Of a DNA stretch of 64,000 nucleotides, positions 23,105 to 30,672 are shown in pieces. Source of the stretch: Neisseria bacilliformis (GTDB lineage: Bacteria > Pseudomonadota > Gammaproteobacteria > Burkholderiales > Neisseriaceae); the NCBI RefSeq assembly GCF_014055025.1, contig NZ_CP059571.1:1674001-1738000 (forward strand), written 5' to 3'. Under the pieces are notes generated by a model. It did not search any database, was not told the DNA's origin, and saw only the letters and a program-made list of their open reading frames with translations. Both the position numbers and the translations under genes were made by a program. Every line of letters begins with the position of its first letter. Position 1 is the first letter of the stretch.

Positions 23105-24263
23105 TCAAACGGCCTCCACCATATCAGCATCTACCGGCATGCCCAGTTCGGCGGCTTTGTTCATGGCGGCGGCCACCAGGTTGTTGACGGCCAGCGGATA
23201 CAGCAGGCTGGTTTCGCGGCTGCCTTGGGTGCTGCGGCTGCGAATGGTGAGCCGTGCGGCAACGGCATCAACGGCGGCCGCATCCATAATCTGCGCGATG
23301 TCGGCACCGGCGCGCTCGAACTTGTGCTTCAGGTAGCCGGCGAGCCTGCCGTCGGTCAGCGGCTCAAGGGTAACGATTTCGCAGCGCTGCACCACTTCGC
23401 GCACGTTGGGGTTGTTTTCCGAGAGCTTGGTCGCCAGCTCGGTTTGGCCGATCAGGATGATGCCCAACAATCTTTCAAAGCCGTTTTTCAGCTCGTAAAA
23501 GCGTTTCAGGTGTTTGAGTGTCGGTATCGGCATACCGTGCGCCTCTTCGATAATCAGCACGTGTTTGTTGCCGGCTTTCGCGCTCTCCTGCAGGGCGCGG
23601 TGGATTTGGCGGAAACGGGCTTCGGGGCTGCGTTTGGGGGATGTGCCGGGGGCAACGGCTTCAAGGATGGCTTCGGCAATGTGTACGGCTTTCAGGGTTT
23701 TGCCCTTTTGGTCGTTGTCTTCCATCGCCAGCACATACGGCTCAATCATCACAATCTGCCTGCCTTCGCGGTTGATGCGGTCTTGCAGGTCTTCGCGCAG
23801 GGTGGATTTGCCCGCACCGCTCTCACCCACCGCCGCCATAAAGCCGCCGTGGCAGGCCGTCTGAAACATGGCCTCGCGCACATAGCGCACGTCGGGGGTG
23901 ATGTAGAGATCGTCCGAACTGTTGATTTCGTCGTTGAAGGGGTCGCGTGCCAGGCCGAAGTGGCGGCGCGCGGCTTGTGTCAGGGTGGATTTCCGAAGTA
24001 ACATTTCTCTGTCCTCGCTTTCATGGTTGGGGATGGGTGCGGCTTCCCGCTCGTTTCTCAGGCTCGCGGGAATGTCCGCACCGTTCTGCTTAAAAAAGTC
24101 TTTCAATTTCCCACGCAGCGCCGCTGCGTTTTTTTTTCGGCCATCTGCCGTGGTTGACTACTGCCACCAGCATCGGCTTGGAGCAGCCGATTTCGGCGGC
24201 GGCTTTGGCAAAGGATTTGCCGGTTTGCTGCAGGGCGCTTTTCAGGCTGCCTTCCGTTTCCAT
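23105..24263 (-). CDS. MuB-like transposition ATPase, frameshifted at an A9 tract
   Basis: The large frame (from about 24106) encodes an AAA+ ATPase of the MuB/ExeA type. It has Walker A GESGAGKST, Walker B VLIIEEAH and a sensor GIILIGQTELATKL. It has no good start. An ATG at 24263 with a strong site AAGGAGGTG begins an N-terminal helix-turn-helix (SFAKAAAEIGCSKPMLVAVVN), as in Mu B, but this frame ends at 24090. Both frames meet at nine A residues (24129-24137 on the coding strand). Eight would fuse them in frame into a protein of about 385 residues. This is either a mutation, a phase-variable tract, transcriptional slippage or a sequencing error. MuB stimulates MuA and chooses targets. Confidence 0.85.
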
Positions 24264-24272
24264 TTCACCTCC

Positions 24273-26048
24273 TTATCCGTTGACAATTCTCAAATGGCTG
24301 CGGCGGCTGATGCGCTCGTACACCGCTTCGGTTTCGCTTGACGGCGCACCGTCGGGGAACTCGCGCATCAGGATTTTCACGGCCGTGTTCCAGTTACCGC
24401 CCGCCGCTTCGATGCGCGGTTTTAAGAGCTTGGCCAGCTCCACTTTGCTCAGAATCTGTTCGCGTACTTCCATGCGGTTGAACTCCATCTGCTGCCCGCG
24501 CTTGGGCATATACAGCGTATTGCTGGCGGCCAGCGTGTCTTCCTGATGCTTGTATGGGTCGATTTGCCCACCGAAAGGCACAGCCTTGCCCTTGCGTTTG
24601 GCCGCCGCCGCTTCCAGCGTGTCGGCCTGCATCGCCAGTTTGTCCAGCTCCTTGGCGTGCTGCTGCGCGGCGGTTTCCGCTTGGCCTTTGTACTCTTTGC
24701 CAATCACAGCCGCGTCGGCTCTGAAGCCCATTTCGTCAAACACTACCTGCGGCACGGCCTGCCAGATTTCGTTGCCCTCGGCGTCGTAGGTGGCGATGCG
24801 CGCGCCGTCGGTTTCCCACGGGTTTTTGGCTACCAAGAGCTTCTGGCCGACCAACACGTGCGGAATGTCTTTCACGCTGTAATAGCGGCCGCCAAACCTG
24901 ATTTCCAAATCCGGCGACACTTTCGCTTCTTTAGGGGCGGATACCGCCAGCTCTCGGCAGTAATCGGCAGGCGGCGGCAGAATCAGCTGCTCGGCCTTGA
25001 TTTTGTTCCATGCCTGATAACGGGTCAGACCGTGGCGGCTGTGAATCTGCGTGCCGTTGTAGTAGCGCATCCAGCGCTCGGCCAGCGCATTCAGGCGGTC
25101 AATATCGGACACTTCGGTAAAGCGCAGCCCGCTTTCAAAGGCGGTTTCGACAATGTCGTTGCCTTTTTCCACCTGTCCCTTGGCGCGCGGATTGCCCGGC
25201 TTGTTAATCTGCACATGCACATCCAACGCCTTGCACAGATTCTTAAAGGCCGCCGAAGTATTCGCGCTGCCCGGGTCGAGCATTACCATGCGCGGCACGC
25301 CGCGAAACGGGTCTTTCAGGCTGTCGGCTTTCTCCTGCATCATGTAAATGAAAAAATCACACAGATTCGCGCTGGTTTCGCCGCCGAAGTAGTAGCGGGC
25401 GATAATCGTGCCGCTGGCGTGGTCGGTGCCGGTGTAGCGCCACACGCGGTCGTTTTCGATGCGCTCCACGTTTTTCGGCTTGTTTTTGTAAAACTCCTCC
25501 TGCTTCATCACCCGCAGGCCGCTGTCGTCGCCGTGGCGCGGCAGGTAGTAGAGTACGCACAGGCTCGGGTCGATCTGCCAGCAGTGGTTCGGGTGTTCCG
25601 ATTTCATGCGGTTGACCGGTGCGGGCTGCAAAAGCTGGTCGGGGTGCAGCCGGTATTCGCGCAGCGCACGGACTATCGTGCTTTCTGACAGCGGCAATAC
25701 TTCGCCCGTTTCCGTATCGATGCGGCACGCTTCGATTTGCCCGTTTGCCCTGAGCATCTCCACCGCGCGGCCTACCGTCATCAAACGCTTGCCGTTGCGC
25801 CGCATCGCTTCCATTAACACCGCCGAAATCAGCTTGGCTTCGGCAAGCGGCAGCTCCGATTTGCCCGCATCGCTGCGCCGCTTGCGGCTCGGTTTCACCG
25901 CCACCGCTTCCAGCCTGCGGTAGAGCGTCGCTGCGCTGATGCCCAACTCTTCGGCCTGCCGTTTCAGATAGGCCGTTTTCTCGCCGCGCCCCAAGGTCTC
26001 GGCATGGCGCGACACGGCGGCCAGTTTTTCGGTTAAGGCGGGATTCAT
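24273..26048 (-). CDS. MuA-like DDE transposase
   Basis: The 591-residue protein has an N-terminal helix-turn-helix (AYLKRQAEELGISAATLYRRL). Its DDE catalytic core has Asp160 (CWQID), Asp258 (MVMLD) and Glu294 (GQVEK), the last two 35 residues apart. A beta-barrel and a helical C-terminus for MuB contact follow. Mu A has 663 residues, so this is a slightly shorter relative like those of BcepMu and D3112 phages. It is the main early gene and lies 9 nt before the MuB start. It carries out integration and replicative transposition. Confidence 0.95.
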   Translation of the reverse strand: MNPALTEKLAAVSRHAETLGRGEKTAYLKRQAEELGISAATLYRRLEAVAVKPSRKRRSDAGKSELPLAEAKLISAVLMEAMRRNGKRLMTVGRAVEMLRANGQIEACRIDTETGEVLPLSESTIVRALREYRLHPDQLLQPAPVNRMKSEHPNHCWQIDPSLCVLYYLPRHGDDSGLRVMKQEEFYKNKPKNVERIENDRVWRYTGTDHASGTIIARYYFGGETSANLCDFFIYMMQEKADSLKDPFRGVPRMVMLDPGSANTSAAFKNLCKALDVHVQINKPGNPRAKGQVEKGNDIVETAFESGLRFTEVSDIDRLNALAERWMRYYNGTQIHSRHGLTRYQAWNKIKAEQLILPPPADYCRELAVSAPKEAKVSPDLEIRFGGRYYSVKDIPHVLVGQKLLVAKNPWETDGARIATYDAEGNEIWQAVPQVVFDEMGFRADAAVIGKEYKGQAETAAQQHAKELDKLAMQADTLEAAAAKRKGKAVPFGGQIDPYKHQEDTLAASNTLYMPKRGQQMEFNRMEVREQILSKVELAKLLKPRIEAAGGNWNTAVKILMREFPDGAPSSETEAVYERISRRSHLRIVNG

Positions 26049-26051
26049 CGC

Positions 26052-26906
26052 TTACTCCCCGTTGCCATCGCCCAGCCATGCCGGTTTGGCATCGGTCGGC
26101 GCTTCGCGCGGCAGGGCAAACTGCTCGCGCAGCAGCTCGCAGTCGCGGATGATTTGGTTCAGGCTGCCCACCATTGCCGGTGCATGGTCGAAACCGTGCG
26201 CTGCGCCGTGCGCGCTCATCTGCTCGAACATCTCTTTCAGGCGGCTCACCTGCGAGCGGATGCCCACTTCCAAGCTGCCCAGCTGCATGGACAGCTCGCT
26301 GCCGACATCGGCAGGCGCAGGCTCTTTCAGGCTGCCTTGTTTTTTGGTCAGTTTCTCGGCCAATTCGTCGATTTTGCGGCTCTTGTCGGCAATCAGTTTG
26401 TCTTTGGCTTCAGCGGTGTCGCGGCTCTCGCGCAGGGCAAGCCGCAACTCTTTCACGGTCATACGGTCGACATCGTCCAACGTCATGCCGTTTACCTCTT
26501 CGCCGTCGGCCAAGCCGGTCAGCGTTACGTCTTCTTCTACCAAGAGTTCCAGCAGTTTGGATTTGCCCAAGCCCAACAGTTTCGGCACGGCCTTTTGCAT
26601 TTGCGGCGTGGCAAACCGCTGGGTGGCCGCCATCAGCCGTGCCGCTTCTCGGTAGTGGATACCCAGTTCCTGTTCGGCCAGCGCACGGAAGCGTCCGTGT
26701 TCGGTATGCTCTTTCAGTACAATCAGGGCGCGGCCGAGCTCAAACATGCCTTCCATTGTTTTATAGGCTGCCTGACGGGCACGTTCTACCCAAGTCGCTT
26801 CGTTATAGGTTTCGCCATTGCCCCACTGCTCCATCACCATCACGCTGTGCATGGCAGCGTGATTACTGTTTTGTACGACTTCGCGCTCAATAATTTCCTG
26901 ACTCAT
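26052..26906 (-). CDS. DUF3102-like phage early protein
   Basis: The 284-residue protein has a helical domain of DUF3102 type (MEGMFELGRALIVLKEHTEHGRFRALAEQELGIHYREAARLM). A coiled coil follows near 150-190 (LRLALRESRDTAEAKDKLIADKSRKIDEL). The family is found beside transposases and replication genes in phages and plasmids, and resembles ParB-like or DNA-binding accessory factors. It precedes MuA in the early operon. A perfect 16-bp palindrome lies 15 nt upstream of its start. Confidence 0.8.
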   Translation of the reverse strand: MSQEIIEREVVQNSNHAAMHSVMVMEQWGNGETYNEATWVERARQAAYKTMEGMFELGRALIVLKEHTEHGRFRALAEQELGIHYREAARLMAATQRFATPQMQKAVPKLLGLGKSKLLELLVEEDVTLTGLADGEEVNGMTLDDVDRMTVKELRLALRESRDTAEAKDKLIADKSRKIDELAEKLTKKQGSLKEPAPADVGSELSMQLGSLEVGIRSQVSRLKEMFEQMSAHGAAHGFDHAPAMVGSLNQIIRDCELLREQFALPREAPTDAKPAWLGDGNGE

Positions 26907-26920
26907 GTTTCACTCCAAAA

Positions 26921-26936
26921 GTGACGACGTCGTCAC
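26921..26936. promoter_or_regulatory. Perfect 16-bp palindrome, probable operator
   Basis: GTGACGACGTCGTCAC is fully symmetrical and sits between the IclR-like gene and the DUF3102 gene. It is flanked by AAAA on the left and ATTT on the right, which extends the partial symmetry. Its place behind two regulator genes suggests an operator for one of them. Confidence 0.6.
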
Positions 26937-26946
26937 ATTTCAATTT

Positions 26947-27237
26947 CTACAAACTGCCGCTGTCCACACGGTTACCGATTTCCTGCACCTTGCTTTGCAG
27001 CCGCTCTTGCTGTTTGCGGAACCGCTCGGCGATTTGCAGCGTTTTGATGCTGTAGGCGAAATTGCCGTTGTCCAGCTTCACCGCCAGCCCCTCCGCAATC
27101 AGATCGTCCAAATCGCGGCTCACCTGCGTCGGCGTCAAATCCAACCCAGCAGCGATTTCCTTGTTGGACAAACCAATCAGCGGGTGCGCTTCCAATGCTT
27201 TAAATACCCTTAAAACCCTTTGGCCTTTACCGCTCAT
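26947..27237 (-). CDS. IclR-type winged-helix phage regulator
   Basis: The 96-residue protein is a single winged helix-turn-helix: QRVLRVFKALEAHPLIGLSNKEIAAGLDLTPTQVSRDLDDLIAEGLAVKL. A short coiled tail follows (FRKQQERLQSKVQEIGNRV). Stand-alone IclR-like HTH proteins are common in the early operon of Neisseria and Pseudomonas transposable phages. It may help silence early transcription or act as a transposition accessory. It lies between the Ner-like and DUF3102 genes. Confidence 0.82.
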   Translation of the reverse strand: MSGKGQRVLRVFKALEAHPLIGLSNKEIAAGLDLTPTQVSRDLDDLIAEGLAVKLDNGNFAYSIKTLQIAERFRKQQERLQSKVQEIGNRVDSGSL

Positions 27238-27246
27238 ATCGGCCTC

Positions 27247-27438
27247 CTATGCAGATGCCGCGTCTTTGGGCTTTAAGCCGATCTCAACCGCAATTTGGTG
27301 TGCCTTACCGCGATTAGCCTTAATCGAACCGTTCAAAATACGCGATACATAGGTCGGGTCATAACCGCGCTCTTCGCACCAAGATTTGATGGTCTTTCCC
27401 TCGTTTCTGAAACGCTGTTTCACTTTTGCTGAATTCAC
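27247..27438 (-). CDS. Ner-like DNA-binding protein
   Basis: The 63-residue protein has a compact helix-turn-helix: VKQRFRNEGKTIKSWCEERGYDPTYVSRILNGSIKANRGKAHQIAVEIGL. It is the first gene of the leftward early operon and faces the repressor across a 135-bp control region, exactly where Ner lies in Mu. Ner represses both the early and the repressor promoter during lytic growth. A copy of the GAAACG-N3-TTTCAC motif is embedded in its first codons. Confidence 0.85.
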   Translation of the reverse strand: MNSAKVKQRFRNEGKTIKSWCEERGYDPTYVSRILNGSIKANRGKAHQIAVEIGLKPKDAASA

Positions 27439-27573
27439 GGAATATCTCCTAACAATCTCGTGATAAAATGGAACTTAAAGGATTAAACTATCTTGCTTAA
27501 TTCTTGCTGCAATCATATTGGGATTATTTCCTTAAAGCAAGAATATTTCCAAATTATTTAGAGAATATTTCCA
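27439..27573. promoter_or_regulatory. Lysis-lysogeny control region
   Basis: This AT-rich divergent spacer separates the Ner-like gene from the repressor. It contains three spaced copies of a GAATATTTCC-like element: GATTATTTCC at 27522-27531, GAATATTTCC at 27541-27550 and GAATATTTCC at 27563-27572. It also has repeated CTTGC motifs near 27492-27508 with an inverse copy GCAAGAAT at 27537. These are likely repressor operators and promoter elements. The repressor ATG has no clear ribosome site. Confidence 0.65.
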
Positions 27574-28227
27574 ATGAGTTTGATTTTTAGGGAAAATGTT
27601 CGGAAATTAATTGATGATTCGGGCTTGAATGTCGCCGAATTTGCCGAACGGATAGAAGAAAAAAGCAGCCGCGTGAACGATGTTTTGAACGGAAAACAGC
27701 GGCCCCCCTTTGATATGATTGAAAAAATACTGTCGGTTTTTCAGATTGACGCCAACTGGCTGATTACCGGGCATAAAAATCCTAATGGACTGGGGAATAT
27801 TTCTGATGAATATGAATATATCCCGTTTTACGACGTTGAGGTGTCGGCCGGATACGGAGCAGATGCCTACGGCGCGGTACACCCGCAAAGCTATTTGGCG
27901 TTCAGAAAAGACTGGCTGCGATCGCGCGGCTTGTACCCGAAAGATTTGAGTTGCGTAAAGGCTCGCGGAGACAGCATGGAGCCTACTATCAATAATGGTG
28001 ACACCCTGCTCGTCGATGCCTCGCGCAACATGCCGCGCGACGGTTATATCTACGTTATCCGCAGTGCGGATACGCTGTGGGTAAAGCGCATCCAAAAACA
28101 TATCGACAACAGCTTGCTGCTGATTAGCGACAACGGCACCTATCCGCCGATGACATTAAGATCCGATCAGCACCACGACATCCAGATCATCGGACAAGTA
28201 GTTAATATTTCAAAAGAATTTATTTAA
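27574..28227 (+). CDS. LexA-type phage repressor (S24 family)
   Basis: The 217-residue protein has an N-terminal helix-turn-helix (LNVAEFAERIEEKSSRVNDVLNGK). The C-terminal S24 autoprotease has a probable cleavage site Ala92-Gly93 (EVSAGYGA), catalytic Ser134 (RGDSMEPT) and Lys171 (LWVKRIQ). Such repressors are cut with the help of RecA after DNA damage. Mu's own c repressor lacks this domain, so induction here should be SOS-controlled. Codon use is AT-richer than in the structural genes. The late lysis arm follows on the same strand. Confidence 0.93.
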   Translation: MSLIFRENVRKLIDDSGLNVAEFAERIEEKSSRVNDVLNGKQRPPFDMIEKILSVFQIDANWLITGHKNPNGLGNISDEYEYIPFYDVEVSAGYGADAYGAVHPQSYLAFRKDWLRSRGLYPKDLSCVKARGDSMEPTINNGDTLLVDASRNMPRDGYIYVIRSADTLWVKRIQKHIDNSLLLISDNGTYPPMTLRSDQHHDIQIIGQVVNISKEFI

Positions 28228-28240
28228 AGTCAGAAAACAA

Positions 28241-28262
28241 GGGGTATAAAAGGGGTATAAAA
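28241..28262 (+). repeat. Tandem 11-bp repeat GGGGTATAAAA
   Basis: Two perfect adjacent copies end at the ATG of the 27-aa leader gene. The second copy supplies AAGGGG as ribosome site and both contain TATAAA, a possible promoter element. Slippage in this tandem could alter spacing. Confidence 0.8.
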
Positions 28263-28345
28263 TGAAAAAGACCCTGCTTACCGCCTGTATCACGGTCTGC
28301 GCCTCAGCTCCTGCCCCCGCCGTTAACTTGAAAGAAAACCCATGA
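28262..28345 (+). CDS. 27-aa leader peptide coupled to a lipoprotein gene
   Basis: The frame reads MKKTLLTACITVCASAPAPA and ends VNLKENP, with TGA overlapping the ATG of the next gene as ATGA. It resembles a signal peptide or an entericidin-like lipoprotein start (LLTAC). A good ribosome site lies in the tandem repeat just before it. It may exist only to couple translation, or it may be a tiny lipoprotein. Confidence 0.5.
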   Translation: MKKTLLTACITVCASAPAPAVNLKENP

Positions 28346-28932
28346 AGCGCGCGTTACTGGTTTTATCCCTGCTGGCTTTGGTCTCTTGCGGCGGCCAACC
28401 TGCCGCTACCGAAGCACCATCGTCCGATCCGGCGGCAACTGCCGAGCCGGCCGCGTCCGCCCCGCTTGAAAAAAGGAAAACCCTACCGCTGGACTATGCC
28501 GCCTACAGAACGGCAGCCAATGCCGCGTTAAAACAACAAAAATCAAAACTGGTACTGCCTGAAAACATCGAACTCGCCGCCGTACCGGACGAGCCGGGTA
28601 CGCGGAAAGTAGTACACCATTATCCCGAAGGCTTGGATGTGGTTGCCGAAACTGATGCCGACGGGAACATGCTCAATCTGCGTGTTATCTGGCACAGCGA
28701 TACCGAGCCGAAAAAAGCCAAACAGTTATCGGCTGCCGCAGCCGTTTTGCTGGCGGCAACCGCTCCCGAAGACCGGACGCTGGCAAAAGACACCGCCTAC
28801 CAAATAGAACGGGCGGTATCCGCCCATAATCAAGGCCGCGAGCCAACAGCGGTTTTCTCGCGCGGCGGCGTCGCTTACAAGGTAACCGTCACCAACCTGC
28901 CCAGCGTGGTACTGACTGCCCAACCCGAATAG
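28342..28932 (+). CDS. Prophage-encoded lipoprotein (moron candidate)
   Basis: The 196-residue protein has a lipoprotein signal MKRALLVLSLLALVSC (lipobox LVSC, lipidated Cys16). A disordered Ala/Pro/Ser linker follows to about residue 45, then a folded periplasmic domain (KVVHHYPEGLDVVAETDADGNML). It is placed right behind the repressor gene and before the lysis genes, where lysogenic conversion genes are often found. It may be expressed in the lysogen and act at the envelope, for example in superinfection exclusion. That is inference. Confidence 0.78.
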   Translation: MKRALLVLSLLALVSCGGQPAATEAPSSDPAATAEPAASAPLEKRKTLPLDYAAYRTAANAALKQQKSKLVLPENIELAAVPDEPGTRKVVHHYPEGLDVVAETDADGNMLNLRVIWHSDTEPKKAKQLSAAAAVLLAATAPEDRTLAKDTAYQIERAVSAHNQGREPTAVFSRGGVAYKVTVTNLPSVVLTAQPE

Positions 28933-28941
28933 GAGTGCCTT

Positions 28942-29196
28942 ATGAAAACCACCTATATCGTCCAGCCCTTTGTTTTGCAGAAAATCAAAGGCCAGATCGT
29001 GTTAAAGCCCGAAAAGCCGATGCAGTTCAATTACGAAGACGACGCCCTGCGCCGCGCCGAACGGATGGCGGAAAAGTTTGACGGCGTGGTAGCCGTGTCG
29101 CAGGAATATGACGAGGAAAGCGGCGAAATGGGCAGAACCGTACTGCTGCGCCAAATCGGCCAAGTTCCCGAAGATATCGCCGACAGTTTCTCCTAA
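28942..29196 (+). CDS. Hypothetical protein behind the lipoprotein
   Basis: The 84-residue protein starts MKTTYIVQPFVLQKIKGQIVL. It contains a helical segment DDALRRAERMAEKFDGVVAVSQEYDEESGEMGRT, which looks like a small DUF-type soluble fold. I do not know its function. It follows the lipoprotein gene by 9 nt with AGGAGTGCCTT as ribosome site, and both are closed by an inverted king-type uptake pair. Confidence 0.7.
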   Translation: MKTTYIVQPFVLQKIKGQIVLKPEKPMQFNYEDDALRRAERMAEKFDGVVAVSQEYDEESGEMGRTVLLRQIGQVPEDIADSFS

Positions 29197-29200
29197 ACAC

Positions 29201-29234
29201 AAGGCAGCCTGAAAACCGTTTCAGGCTGCCTTTT
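29201..29234 (+). terminator. Inverted king-type uptake pair with T tail
   Basis: AAGGCAGCCTGAAA and TTTCAGGCTGCCTTTT face each other across ACCG, giving a strong stem followed by T4. It should end the repressor/lipoprotein transcript before the lysis operon. Confidence 0.82.
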
Positions 29235-29251
29235 CCCATTTCGCCCTGTTT

Positions 29252-29315
29252 TTTAAAGCCGTTTAAAAGCCCGAATCTGCTCCCGTATCTAAGATGCCGC
29301 CATCTGATACGGGAG
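29252..29315 (+). promoter_or_regulatory. Late-promoter dyad and SD-sequestering hairpin before endolysin
   Basis: TTTAAAGCCGTTTAAAAG (29252-29269) is followed by a hairpin with outer arms CTCCCGTATC (29280-29289) and GATACGGGAG (29306-29315) and inner arms AGATG/CATCT. TTTTTCT and the ATG at 29323 come next. The ribosome site CGGGAG is within the 3' arm. The same order of dyad, hairpin, T5 and ATG precedes the protease gene. I infer Mor-dependent late transcription plus RNA-structure control of translation or termination. Confidence 0.62.
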
Positions 29316-29322
29316 TTTTTCT

Positions 29323-29853
29323 ATGCACATCACACTCACCGCCGGCCACAGCAACACCGATCCCGGCGCGGTAAACGGCAGCGACCGCGAAGCGGACATC
29401 GCGCAGGATATGCGCAATATCGTCGCCGCCATTTTAAAAAGCGATTACGGCCTATCTGTTAAAACCGACGGCGAGGGCAAGGGCAATATGCCGCTGCGCG
29501 AAGCGGTCAGGCTGATTGCCGGCAGCGCTTTGGCCGTTGAGTTTCACACCAACGCCGCAGCCAATAAAACCGCCACTGGTATCGAAGCGCTGGCCTTGCC
29601 CAAGCACAAGGCCGCCTGCCAGCGTCTGTGCCAAGCCGTGGCCGATGCCACCGGCTGGAAACTGCGCGGCGAGGGCGGCTACAAGCCGGACAATGCCGGA
29701 CAGCACAGCCGTCTGGCTTACGCACGGGCGGGCGGCATTATTTTTGAGCCGTTTTTTATTTCCAACGATGCCGACCTTGCAACTTGGAAACAGCGCAAGT
29801 GGCCGGTTTGCCGCGCGATTGCGGCGGCGATTGCAGCGGAAGTCAAAAAATGA
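29323..29853 (+). CDS. N-acetylmuramoyl-L-alanine amidase endolysin
   Basis: The 176-residue protein is an Amidase_3 fold: His9 (AGHSNTDPGA), Glu23 (DREADI) and His75 (VEFHTNA) as zinc ligands, and Glu142 (IIFEPFF) as catalytic residue. It has no signal peptide, so release would need a holin. It heads the rightward late arm and overlaps the next small membrane-protein gene. The enzyme cuts the amide bond between muramic acid and the stem peptide. Confidence 0.9.
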   Translation: MHITLTAGHSNTDPGAVNGSDREADIAQDMRNIVAAILKSDYGLSVKTDGEGKGNMPLREAVRLIAGSALAVEFHTNAAANKTATGIEALALPKHKAACQRLCQAVADATGWKLRGEGGYKPDNAGQHSRLAYARAGGIIFEPFFISNDADLATWKQRKWPVCRAIAAAIAAEVKK

Positions 29854-30005
29854 AAGAAGTCGCCCTACACGCCCTGCACATCGGCGGCAAGCTGATGTTG
29901 GCCTATATCGCCCTGCTGGCGGCACGCGAGCAGGTGCCGTATTACGGCTGGTTTGTATTTTTGGCCGTGGCCTATGCGCTGGGCACGTCGTTAAAGGTGA
30001 ATTGA
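29850..30005 (+). CDS. Small membrane protein, holin candidate
   Basis: The 51-residue protein has two hydrophobic segments: HALHIGGKLMLAYIALLAAR and YYGWFVFLAVAYALGTSL. Its start overlaps the endolysin stop as ATGA and it ends just before the next ATG. Small two-segment proteins next to an endolysin are typical holins or antiholins. There is no sequence motif that proves it. Confidence 0.7.
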   Translation: MKEVALHALHIGGKLMLAYIALLAAREQVPYYGWFVFLAVAYALGTSLKVN

Positions 30006-30266
30006 ATGAGACCGATCAAATGGCTCACCGGCCTGATTGCCAACCCCGCCACCGGACAAATCAGCCACAGCAAACTGTGGGCAAACGTCGCCGCCGCGCT
30101 GATGACCTATAAATTCGCCACCGCCGCCGAATCCGCCGAATGGATGTGGTGGTGCTACGGTGCGATGGTCGGCGGCTACGCCCTGATTAAGCGCGGCATC
30201 GCCGCCGTGCCGCAAATCGAGCAAATCCGCACGGAGGCGAAAAATGATGCTGCCGATACCGAGTAA
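30006..30266 (+). CDS. DUF2644-like lysis-cassette membrane protein
   Basis: The 86-residue protein starts MRPIKWLTGLIANPATGQISHSKLW. It contains hydrophobic stretches around residues 27-40 and 46-60 (WMWWCYGAMVGGYALI). Similar proteins occur between the endolysin and Rz genes in FluMu-type prophages. It is either a holin or a partner of the preceding small protein. The end overlaps the Rz-like gene by 23 nt. Confidence 0.72.
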   Translation: MRPIKWLTGLIANPATGQISHSKLWANVAAALMTYKFATAAESAEWMWWCYGAMVGGYALIKRGIAAVPQIEQIRTEAKNDAADTE

Positions 30267-30672
30267 AGCGCTGCTTTCAGGCAGCCTGAAAACCGCGCTG
30301 CCGCTGCTGCTGGCCGCCGCGCTGGCCGCTTACAGCTACCGCGCCGGTTATCTGAAACGCGATGCCGCCGCCAAACTGGAAACCGCCCAAATACAGCAGG
30401 TGCATGCTGCCGCCCGCCTGAAAGCCGAGCAGGAATATTCCGCCAAGCTGGCCGCCGCTGCGGCCGAAAAGCAGCGCTGGTCGGATTACGCCCAAACGCA
30501 GTCTGCCAAGCTGGCCGCGGCCGAGCACACTCTGGAGCAAAAACAACACGCCATCCGGCAGGAGATACCCCATGCAATACGTAAAGACAATGCAGACGGC
30601 CGCTGCTTTGGCGGCCTTGGCGCTGACAGCCTGCGCCTCTACCGCCAAGCCTTCGGCTACAGCGCCGATTAA
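30244..30672 (+). CDS. Rz-like inner-membrane spanin
   Basis: The 142-residue protein has an N-terminal membrane anchor (LPLLLAAALAAYSYRAGYL) and a long Ala/Gln/Lys coiled coil (residues 40-105), the layout of an i-spanin. A king-type uptake sequence is embedded near the start and encodes SGSLKT. The Rz1-like gene begins inside it in the +1 frame, the classic nested arrangement. It spans the periplasm in the last step of lysis. Confidence 0.85.
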   Translation: MMLPIPSKALLSGSLKTALPLLLAAALAAYSYRAGYLKRDAAAKLETAQIQQVHAAARLKAEQEYSAKLAAAAAEKQRWSDYAQTQSAKLAAAEHTLEQKQHAIRQEIPHAIRKDNADGRCFGGLGADSLRLYRQAFGYSAD

